Assembly (NCBI GenBank): GCA_000697335.1
Contig: JNEM01012035.1
Location: forward strand, 1-20,988
Length of the DNA stretch: 20,988 nt
Origin: Conidiobolus incongruus B7586
Lineage: Eukaryota; Entomophthoromycota; Entomophthoromycetes; Entomophthorales; Conidiobolaceae
Direction of reading: 5' to 3'
Both the position numbers and the translations under genes were made by a program. Shown in pieces: positions 8,715 through 18,306 of the stretch (its first letter is position 1; each line of letters begins with the position of its first letter). The notes beneath the pieces were generated by a model. It did not search any database, was not told the DNA's origin, and saw nothing but the letters and a program-made list of their open reading frames with translations.

Positions 8715-11122
8715 TTTATTTTCGACTCTTTTATATAAATATCGGAGTTAAAATAGATTGATGGATGAAGGAAAAGTGTTATGATACATAATTTTTTCGA
8801 TAAATAATTTGTCAAAATCCTATACAAATTAATTGATTGATGTAATACTGTTATAAATATATATTTATAATATTTACGAGTCTATACACAATGTTTCAGC
8901 AATTTGCACTATCTTTTCGGGCTTTTTAAATATAATATTATGCATACAATATATTATATCTGAAATCTGTGAATACAGCCCCAAGTATTAATTGATCTCC
9001 TAGCATTTTTTATTATCTAAAAGAGTTTGTTAATAAGCTATATTGATTGACATAATGTCTCAGTTGTCGAGATACTGCAGATGGACTTGTATAAAAAAAC
9101 AAATTAATAACGATTTATTTTATATTTTATAAACCTGTGAAATGGATTATTGATTTTATCTTTTATATTACCCTATTGAATATTCTATTAATTTATACTT
9201 TTCAACTCTATCAAGAACATTATTAATTGATTCAAATCCCATAAATTGGAAATTCAAAGTGATATTTTTATAATAGGATCCCTTTTTAATTTAAAAAATT
9301 GCAACATCACTGAACAACGTAAAATTTTATAAATTACAACATAAAATTTTATTAGTAACTAAAGTTACTCAGTGAAGATTAAATGGAGTGTGATAGCCTT
9401 TATCTAATCTTGAATTAATTGTTAAGTATTAATTCGAATCTTCAACTGGCTAAAATTTATTATCATACAAAGTATAATATAAGATCTCTTTCAAAATCTC
9501 CCTCGATATAGAATGAACATTCTTATACACTGACTGGATCTATCAACAATAATGTTAGATCCAAATTGTTTACCAAACAATAAAATCAAAATTCTTTTTT
9601 CATATGTATTTTGTATCAATACATAAATACAAAATTCTAGATTAGTTCATTATCAAAATTCAACAAAAATTGCCATAATATAACAATCCGGTCTAATCCA
9701 AGGTTCATTCATTAAATCAAAATTTTAATACATAAACAAATAATTCATATTCATAGCACATTCGTTATTATTTAATTGAATTTTTCTACAAATAAACTTA
9801 TTAAGTATGCTATTAAATAATTTTAATTATGTAATAATTAAGTAAAAATGTAAATCAACATTATTTTACCAATATAAATAATGAATATGAATAATTACCA
9901 CATATCCAATATATTATACTTTTTAAACTGTATAATTTGAAATTTTCGAACTTATCTACGATCAAAATTCAAAGTAATAAAATTTCATAATATTTAAATT
10001 GAAATCAAATAATTAGCTAAATAATTCTCGAATATTGGCATATCATTAAAATGGTTAAAATCGAATTACATATCATCGATTGGTTATATTTCTAATAATT
10101 ATGGGTACATCTTTAAAAAAGAGATAGGTTATAATAAAGAAACTTTTAAAGTTTGACACTCCTTATCATTCATTTCATCGTTATTATTAATATTATGACT
10201 TGATATAGTTCTAAATTTCATAATCTAAAAATTATTTAGTTTAAAAGTTGATTAATTTATAATTAATTGGGATTTTAAAGAATTGACAGTTTCTTCTAAT
10301 ATTTCACCATCTTATAAAATAAAAATTGATTTTTTTGATAATTATATTATGGTATTATTTTTTTTATTTTAATAAACTGCTGTTAGAAATATTCAATTTA
10401 GATTCATCACTTAGTTCAATTTTATTCAAATGTTAAAAGTGAAATTTCAGTTGTAATGATAATTATACCACCTTCTTAAAATTAGAACATGTGTTTAATC
10501 TATGATACTATATTAATATTTACAATTGAATTTTATTCTGTTAAAATTCTTAGTTTATAAATTTATTTGAATATCAACTAAATTTCAAGAATTATTAATA
10601 TGATTTTCAAATATAATGTTAATATCAAGTCTTTTATATTAAGTAGTAATCAATCATGTTAAGCATATGATTTACAAATATCTCAACTATAAATTTTCAT
10701 GATTATAGTTGGCTATTTAAATACCTATGAAATCATTTGAAATAACGCCCATATATACTTTCTTATTGACAGTATAATCATTATTAATCATCATTTACTA
10801 ATTTATGTTTAAAAATGAATATAGATTAAAATCATTAATATGAATGGAACTACTTAAATTTTTGATTTCATTTATTGAATTCAACAAAATCTGATGAATT
10901 TATCCAATAAAAAGCATGGAGTTCATTATCCAAAATTGAAACCCCTGACTCATGCAATCTCTAACCCCAAATTAAGTATTATCAGTTAATATAAATCAAC
11001 CTGGCTTATCTTCAAAATCAATCAGCAGCCAGCTCTTTATTTTTTACAATTAATATACTATTAATAATACTAAATTTAATTTAATTTTTTAAATTCTCGA
11101 TCAATTCAACTCTTTTACTGTT
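8715..11122. other. AT-rich region between the divergent gephyrin pseudogene and phosphodiesterase gene
   Basis: About 2.4 kb that should hold the promoters of both divergent loci. A stretch near 8880-9095 is somewhat richer in G+C than its surroundings but stops interrupt all frames, and I recognise no protein in it. A 9-bp inverted repeat (CAACTATAA, 10-nt loop) lies at 10684-10711. A CCAAT sequence lies at 10903-10907, about 215 bp upstream of the phosphodiesterase ATG. No tRNA or known element was seen. Confidence 0.45.
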
Positions 11123-12801
11123 ATGAGAATTTTTCGAGAGGCGAAGTACTCTGAAATTACAGACGAAGAAAATCCCCTTGTTAATAACTCTAATAACTTG
11201 GATAATAATGAAGTTAGAGTAATATATCAATTAATTTATATTATAGTCAATTAGCTTATAAATATCATTGCAGGTAAAAGGATTTCGCTTTAATGGTGAA
11301 TTATGGAGCAAAATGTTTTTTTATACTTTAATGTTTGGTGTTTTGGGCATCGTGATCCACTCTATTATCAAACTATATATGGGCCATTATCCTGAATTAG
11401 ATGACATATCTACAAGTTTATTAAGATATACTATGAATAATGGCACTCATATTTTCGCTCCTACCGTTATTTTAATTTCTTTGGACGGTTTTCGTCCTGA
11501 TTATTTGAATGAGAAAGATACTCCTAACATGTTAAAATTTAGTAAGATTTATTTATTGTATACAAATTTAGTCTATTTTAACCTATTGATATTTAGGTAC
11601 TAAAGCTCCTTATATGATACCTAGCTTTCCAGTAAATATTTTAAAATTTCAAGATTTCAAGATTTCAAAATATCTCATAATAGTGATTTAGTCAATTACC
11701 TTCCCTAATCATTATACCCTAGTCACTGGTTTATATCCCGAGAGTCATGGCATTGTTGGAAATACTTTTTTTGATCCTGAGATTAAGAAAACCTTTTATT
11801 ATACACATCCTCAAGAAAGCCATGATTCGTATTGGTGGGGTGGCGAACCTGTAAGCTTTTTGATTCATCACTATTTAGTTTACTAACTTATTGATTTTTA
11901 GATTTGGGTGACTGCTGAAAAAAACAAAATTCCGAGTGCTGTTCATATGTGGCCAGGATGTGAATCAATCATCCAAAGCTTTAAACCCTCTTACATTGAA
12001 CCCTTTTCTAATAACTTTACCCTGAATCAAAAGATGGATCAAGTATTGGGGTGGCTTGATTTACCTACTAAACAGAGACCAGGATTCATTGGTGTATATG
12101 TTCACGAGGTTGACACTGCTGGGCATAAATATGGTCCTGATTCAGATCCTGTCAAAGAAAACGTTAGACTCGCTGATCAAATGATAGGACATCTAGTAGA
12201 AGGGTTGGAATCGAGAAAACTAGCTGATATTGTCAATATAGTGATTGTTAGCGACCACGGAATGGCCAAAGTCAATAACTCTAACATTATATACTTGGAT
12301 GATTATATTGATATTGATTTTATCGGTGACACCTATTTGTACCCGCTTGCCGGTATCATTCCCAAAGATTTATCTAAAACTCAAGAAATTTACAATCAAT
12401 TGAAGAGTAAAATTAACTCAACTTCCAAATGGAATGTATACTTGCGAGAAGAAATACCAGATCATTACCATTTCAAGAATAACTTGAGAATCCCTCCAAT
12501 TGTTGGTATTCAAGAATCAGGCTGGGCTTTCACCACCCACAAGGAATATCCCGACTCTACTCAACCCTTCCATCCAGCTGGATTACATGGCTATGATAAT
12601 ACTCATCCAGATATGAGAGCATTGTTTATTGCAAGCGGTCCTTATTTCAATCAACCCAAAGATAAAGAGATCAAACCCTTAACCCCATTCCAAAATCTTG
12701 AAGTATATGGATTATTGACAGATATTCTTGGGGTTGCATTTGCACCGAATAATGGCACGCAATTACTCTCTCAATTCTTCAAATCTACCATCCCTAACTA
12801 G
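11123..12801 (+). CDS. Membrane-anchored nucleotide pyrophosphatase/phosphodiesterase (NPP family)
   Basis: Five exons join at 11123-11218, 11274-11541, 11597-11631, 11692-11850 and 11902-12801, giving 485 aa. Introns are 55, 55, 60 and 51 nt; the last carries a TACTAAC branch site. The enzyme hydrolyses phosphodiester or pyrophosphate bonds of nucleotides with two zinc ions. The N-terminal 44 residues are hydrophilic, one membrane segment covers about 45-68 (MFFYTLMFGVLGIVIHSIIK), and the catalytic domain follows, so a type II membrane topology is likely, facing the vacuole lumen or cell exterior. All catalytic positions are visible: Asp103 (LISLDGFRPDYL), nucleophile Thr136 (SITFPNHYTLVTGLYPESHG), Asp257 and His261 (HEVDTAGHKYGP), Asp304 and His305 (VSDHGM) and His415 (AGLHGYDNTHPDM). 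No nuclease-like domain follows, as in yeast NPP1/NPP2 and short animal ENPPs. Exon 3 is only 35 nt. The call is firm at family level; the substrate is not predictable. Confidence 0.93.
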
Positions 12802-13375
12802 TATTTAGTTTTCTTATATTTATACTAAAGTAATCATATATTATATTCTGACCTCTTCACATTCACTAAATTTCAAATTTTTGTAAAATAAAATCAAATG
12901 AATAGTTTCAATATTGTAATCAAATCCTTAATTTCATTTTTCGATTTTTTGTCCAATAATTATATATAATATTAAAAAATCTAGTTATATCAAAATTAAT
13001 TTTTTTATTTAGTTTAGCAAATAGTATTAAATATTTTTATACATCACAATTATCTACTATTATTAGGCTTAATAAAAGCTTATCTGGTAATATTTCATTT
13101 AAATCAAAATTGGTTAAATATTTTAAAAATTAGAGAAGGAAAAGGTACATAAAGATAGTTTTATAGAGTTATTACCAAGCAAACTATAAAATCTAGGAGA
13201 TTTTTAATATCAGAAACTTTAACCCAACTAAGTATCAATCAATAAACCTTATTCCTCAAATCATATAATAATAAATAATTATTAAATTAATTAAAATATT
13301 GATATAAATCATCCATTATATATACAATATAAACAATATAACAAAATTTATTTTGAATAATTTATAAAGGATGAA
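12802..13375. other. Short AT-rich region between convergent genes
   Basis: The phosphodiesterase gene (plus) and the unknown gene (minus) converge here, so this stretch holds both 3' flanks. AATAAA-like strings occur but carry no weight at this base composition. No gene or repeat is seen. Confidence 0.5.
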
Positions 13376-14081
13376 TTATTCTTCGTCACTATCCAAATAT
13401 ATACAACAAGAGAGTAACTTTTGCCAAATGGGAGGTTTAGATAAATAGTCTTGGGCTTTTTTAATGGGTTTGGTATTAGTAGAATTATTTTCAACTAATA
13501 GAGGGGCGTCGCTCAAATTGGACTCAATACTTGACCGATTTTCGTTAGAATTTAATAGGTTTTGACCTTCTATATCGCTGCTGTACTCATCACTAGTCCT
13601 ACCGTTCAAATTCGTTTCGCTATTGTCATTTTTGTAACTATCAACTAATAAATCGTCCACTATGATTTTATTGTTAATATTAAATTCGATTAAGATATAT
13701 AATGATATTATTACCACTGATTTTAGAATAAAAGTTACCGGCGTCCGTTAATACTTGAGCATGAATAGGTGGTTTAGATTTTAGTTTATTTAATTTCTTT
13801 TCTATCATAAAAAATTAGTAAACTAAACTACGATATAAGCTAATAAAATAAAATTTTACCCAGTCGATTAATATAATCTTCAGAGCTTTCAAATTGAGAA
13901 GGTGGTGGCATATTTAAAGCATGAATAAAAGGTGAACTCGTATTAAATACAGTCATATTTTTTAAATGTTCGTTTAACTCTTTATTCTCTTCAATTTGAG
14001 GCCATTCTAATATATATTAAAACAATAAATAATATTTATAATTAATTAAATATTACCAGTAACAAATTCTTCAACTGTCAT
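13376..14081 (-). CDS. Unrecognised 180-aa protein, four exons
   Basis: I do not recognise this gene. Exons 14081-14057, 14006-13860, 13801-13715 and 13659-13376 join to 543 nt. Introns are 50, 58 and 55 nt, all phase 1, each cut as G|GTAA...TAG; the second has a TACTAAT branch-like site. The regular introns and closed frame are the evidence that it is real. The first third is compact: MTVEEFVTEWPQIEE, then FIHALNMPPPSQFESSEDYI and a short Lys/Leu helix (RLEKKLNKLKSKPP) followed by IHAQVLTDAGNFYSKI. The middle (about 95-145) is rich in Asn, Ser, Asp and Glu and probably disordered. The C-terminus is KPPIWQKLLSCCIYLDSDEE, with a Cys-Cys pair that could be lipidated. There is no signal peptide or membrane segment. 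An alternative for intron 3 would begin 22 nt earlier (GTAACT at 13738) and also stay in frame, dropping GNFYSKIS; the 55-nt version fits the other introns better. Confidence 0.7.
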
Positions 14082-15582
14082 ATTAAATAAATTTATATTA
14101 TTATATATTTATAATATTGATTAAAATAAAATAAAAATAACTATTAAATAAAACTATATACAAATGAAATTAAGAGAAGAATAGTATTCAGGAGATAATA
14201 ATTTAAAGTTTTAATAATGGATATAATAATTTTGACAAATTTTTTTGGTGATTAATGATGGTTTTCATCCGATTTATAGTCATTGAAGTGATAATTAATT
14301 TGAATAATAATTGCACTGTGAAACAAAATAGTACTAGACTGATAATGTGGTTGAGTTTTTATGATGGCCAATATATCTCGGTATTATTTGGTATATAAAG
14401 TTGGCAAATTTGAATCATTAAATTAATTTAAACTGTATTCATGATTAGTTCGATAATCTATACCAAGAAGGGACTTATTTTAATTCATGTAAAATATGAT
14501 ATGATAGTGTATTTCTATCTATTTGAATTAGCTTTTAATTTAATCAAAATTATAAACAATCTATGATTAATACAACTCAATTTCTATAATCGTGAATAGA
14601 GTGTGATATTAGTTCAAATAATCTTCAAGATTACCCCTGTATCAAAGATAACAACTTATTCCCATTATAAAATCATTGTGATCTTTTATATCCAATCAGT
14701 TAATTTGGCGATATGACTGATTTCATTCTTAAAGTTATTTATACATTGCAAATTTCTAAATTGGATAAAATTATTTCTTTTCAAGTCAAATATTGATTAT
14801 TTCTAAATTTGGTAATATTCGAACTTTAAAAATAATTTAGATTTGAACAGAATTTTTGAAATGAATTTATTCATAAACTGTGCTACCGCATTGATTAAGT
14901 TCTATAGTTAATCACATCCTATCCCTCAATGTGACCAAGTGAATCACATTATATTATCACTTCCTCCACATGTAGTGGATATGTATCTTTCCCAATAAAA
15001 AATGTCAGTTCTAGTCTCTCTTTGGATATCAAATATTGCCTGCAATATTAAAATGTTCGATTATTATATACTACTATATTTTGATTATTGATACTTATAA
15101 GAAATTATAGACTTATTTAAAAAATATTTCCAATATATTATTAAAAACTTTAAATTTAAAATTGTTATTTTATATTGCTGCATCATTAACATATTACTCA
15201 AAGCAACAAAATAGCCTCTATACAAGTTCAATAAATTTAAGATATTATTATTATTCTATGGGGTTATTTAAAAATATATTCTTGAAGGTAAAATATTCAA
15301 AGTGAGCACAATATTCAATATAAATAATAATAAATTGAAGATAGATTCGTTGAGTAAAAATTTGGTTAATTGTAATATTTTATGATAACAATTTAAAGGA
15401 ATGATACTAATAATATACTTTAAAGACTTACTGAAATGAATTAAAATTATGTACTAGCGTAGACCACCAGTTTTTTAATTAAATATATATTATATATTTT
15501 TTTTTATTTAGTACATATATGATTAAATGATGGCAACGTAATATCGATATTAGAAAATTTATCAACACCCTATTTCATCCTA
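14082..15582. other. AT-rich intergenic between two minus-strand genes
   Basis: About 1.5 kb holding the promoter of the unknown gene and the 3' flank of transketolase. Most of it is near 80% A+T. A richer stretch at about 14880-15050 has no long frame and no recognised product; it is discussed in the findings. No tRNA or named repeat is seen. Confidence 0.45.
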
Positions 15583-17819
15583 TTAATGTGTACCAGAGGG
15601 TTGGTAATCAAAGTTGGGACGACGGATCAAGTTGGGGACAGCAAGGCCGTTGTCTTTGAAGTAAGCAATGACCTTTTGAGCCTTTTCGGCAACCTTTTCG
15701 GGAACTAATTCGAATTTGGCATAGACTTGCTTGTAGGGACCAGAAGAACCGAAGGTAGTCATACCAAGAGCGCAATGAGCATAACGTTCCCAACCGAAAG
15801 TATTGAGAGCCTCAACACTGACAACAGGGATGCCAGGAAGGAAAACGGATTCTTTGTATTCGATAGATTGTTCTTCGAAGAGTTGGAAACAAGGGAAGGA
15901 TACAACACGGACTCCAAGACCTTGTTCTTCCAAGATCTTACGAGCGTCAGCAGCAATAGCAACTTCAGTGCCAGTGGCAGCAATGATAACATCGGGGGTG
16001 CTCTTGGAAGATTCGTAAGCAACGTAAGCACCCTTGAGTGCCTTTTCAATGGAAGAAGAAGGAATCATAGGGACTTCTTGACGAGACAAGGAGATAACAG
16101 TGAGCTTGTGACGGTTGGTAATACCAGCATAGTAGGCGGCAGCAACTTCATGACCATCAGCAGGACGGAAAGTTAAAGAGTTTGGAGTAGCACGGAGAGT
16201 GGCCAAGGTTTCAATAGGTTGATGAGTAGGACCGTCTTCACCCAAACCAATGGAGTCGTGGGTCATAACAGCAATACCTTGGAGATGGGATAAAGAGGTC
16301 AAACGAGTGGCGCCCAAGGCGTAACTGATGAAGTTAAGGAAAGAAGCACCGAAAGGAATGAAACCAGCACCATAGGCAGAAATACCGTTGTTGACGGCAA
16401 ACATACCGTGTTCACGGACACCATAACGGATGTAACGACCAGCATAAGATCCCAAACCAGTAGATTCATGTTGGAATTCTTGGGCAGTCTTCCATTTAGT
16501 CAAGTTGGAAGGAGTCAAATCGGCAGAACCACCAACAAGTTCAGGTAAAGCGTCGGCGATAGCGTTGAGGACGTAGTTCGAGAACTTACGAGTAGCAGTG
16601 GGCTTTTCATCTGCGGGGAAGGTAGGTAAGTTCTTTTCCCATCCTTCAGGAAGGCGGTTGTCCATTCTTCTTTGTAACTCAGCGGCGAGTTCGGGGTGTT
16701 CTTGCTTGTAGCGAGCAAAGAGTTGGTTCCATTCTTCGTTCTTTCTTTGACCTTCTTGGATACGAGATTCCCAGAAAGCGCGAACGTCTTCGGGAACGGC
16801 AAACTTTTCTTCAGGGTTGAAGCCAAACTTAGACTTGACATTAGCAATATCATCGTGTTGAAGAGGAGCACCGTGAGTCTTTTCTAAACCCTGGTCTTTA
16901 GAACCATAACCAATGGTAGTACGGACCTTGATGAAAGAGGGCTTATCAGTAACGGATTTGGCAATTTCAATAGCGCGAGATAAGGCCTCATAGTCAGAGT
17001 CGCCATTGTCAACAGATTGAGTGTGGAAACCGTAGGCTTCATAACGCTTAACAACATCTTCAGTGAAGGCTAAGTTGGTTTCACCATCAATTTGGATTTT
17101 GTTGTCATCATAGAGAACAATCAGTTTGCCTAACTTAAGATGACCAGCAAGGGAGGCAGCTTCACTGGCAACACCTTCTTGATTACAACCATCACCCATA
17201 AGGACGTAAGTGTAGTGATCAATAATATTGAATCCAGGGCGGTTGAAAGTGGCGGCAAGGTGAGCTTCAGCCATGGCTAAACCGACAGCATTACAGAAAC
17301 CTTTAGAGAATATTGATTAGAATGAATTTATATGAAAAAGAGTATATCGTTGTACCTTGACCAAGGGGACCAGTGGTGACTTCAACACCATCAGTTAAAA
17401 AGTTTTCAGGATGACCAGGGCACCTAATTCATTATATATTAATATTGCAAGTTACAATAAATTTTTCATAACTTACTTGCTGTCAAGTTGACGGAAGCTC
17501 TTGAGGTCATCAATGGTTAAATTATAACCAGCTAAGTGGAGAGTAGAGTAAAGTAGAGCACAGGCGTGTCCGTTAGAAAGAACAAAACGATCACGATTGA
17601 TCTAAAATTACGTTAGTTTGATTATTTACTACTTAATCAATGACTTAGTATTACCCAAGAAGAGTTTTTGGCATTGTAGTTCATCTCTTTTCCATATAAA
17701 ATTTGGGCCATGGGAGCACAACCCATAGGAGCACCAGGATGACCAGAGTTGGCAGCTCTGACCATATCAGCAGAGAGTAAACGGATGGTATTAACACATT
17801 TGGTTTGTAATTCTGACAT
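15583..17819 (-). CDS. TKL1: Transketolase
   Basis: Four exons, 17819-17655, 17601-17477, 17423-17356 and 17300-15583, give 691 aa, close to the 680 aa of yeast Tkl1. Introns are 53, 53 and 55 nt; the first and third have CTAAC/CTAAT branch-like sites. The enzyme moves two-carbon ketol units between sugar phosphates in the cytosolic pentose phosphate pathway, using thiamine diphosphate and a divalent metal. Visible residues, numbered here: His27 (SGHPGAPMG), His67 (SNGHA), the cofactor motif with Asp156 and Asn186 (GDGCNQEG...YDDNKI), His262 (THGAPL) and the catalytic Glu416 ([10 protein letters not shown]). The positions run within two residues of the yeast numbering. DGPTHQPIE and the C-terminal domain are complete. 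No organelle presequence precedes [15 protein letters not shown], so a cytosolic location is expected. G+C and codon use are markedly higher than in neighbouring genes (many GTC, ACC, CTC, AAG), as in highly expressed genes. The gene looks intact. Confidence 0.97.
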
Positions 17820-17892
17820 GATTATTGTTTGGAAGTTACGTAATATTTTTGGAATCAGAGTTGAATTTAGCTATCCGATACGAAATCAATAT

Positions 17893-17901
17893 CTATTTAT
17901 A
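17893..17901 (-). promoter_or_regulatory. TATA box candidate of transketolase
   Basis: The minus strand reads TATAAATAG, an exact TATA consensus, with its near end about 74 nt before the transketolase ATG. Allowing about 30 nt to initiation, the leader would be near 45 nt. In AT-rich DNA a chance match is possible; position and the gene's highly expressed character support it. Confidence 0.45.
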
Positions 17902-17976
17902 TGAGAACAAGAAAGAATCCACTTTACAATATGTGATGACTATGAACTTAACTTGATAATACTTTGATTTAATTAA

Positions 17977-17981
17977 CCAAT
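17977..17981. promoter_or_regulatory. CCAAT box candidate upstream of transketolase
   Basis: The plus strand reads AACCAATCAG, so relative to the gene it is an inverted CCAAT, about 160 bp before the ATG and about 80 bp beyond the TATA candidate. The consensus for the HAP/NF-Y complex is C-containing and rarer here than pure A/T motifs. A short inverted repeat, AATCAATT-GT-AATTGATT, follows at 18010-18027. Confidence 0.35.
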
Positions 17982-18132
17982 CAGAGGGCTGATTTTATTA
18001 TTAATATGTAATCAATTGTAATTGATTGGACTCTGTTACAAATCATTTCTTAATGCTCATTTACTAATTAATCAAATCTGATTTTTAATCAGTTTCGCTA
18101 AATGGAGTATTTAGTTAAAAAAACTTGATAAC

Positions 18133-18306
18133 ATGCCATCCAACACCATGTTTCTCAAAGTGGTATCTTTCTTAATCATAATATTACTTAAAATCTCGAA
18201 AGATGACATTTTAACGAATCCGTTAGAACTAATCTTCGAAATTGATATTTGTTATAGAGCTCAGTATATCTTATTACATTATTCCACCAATTCCACCGGA
18301 GAATGA
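18133..18306 (+). other. Doubtful small ORF, 57 aa, hydrophobic N-terminus
   Basis: An ATG frame runs for 57 codons to TGA. It begins MPSNTMFLKVVSFLIIILLK, which could act as a signal peptide or anchor, then SKDDILTNPLELIFEIDICY and a short Ser/Thr/Asn end. The stretch is clearly less AT-rich than its flanks and uses C-ending codons (TCC, AAC, ACC, CTC, ATC), which hints at present or past coding. It may be a short gene, the first exon of a decayed gene, or chance. No family is recognised and no intron was found to extend it. Confidence 0.2.

Noticed and set aside
9225-9245. T-loop-like string GATTCAAATCCC suggesting a tRNA
   Set aside because: No acceptor, D-arm or anticodon arm could be folded around it.
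15727-16176. 149-codon plus-strand open frame inside transketolase, with several shorter ones on both strands
   Set aside because: All are shadows of the transketolase exon, which has a complete family signature.
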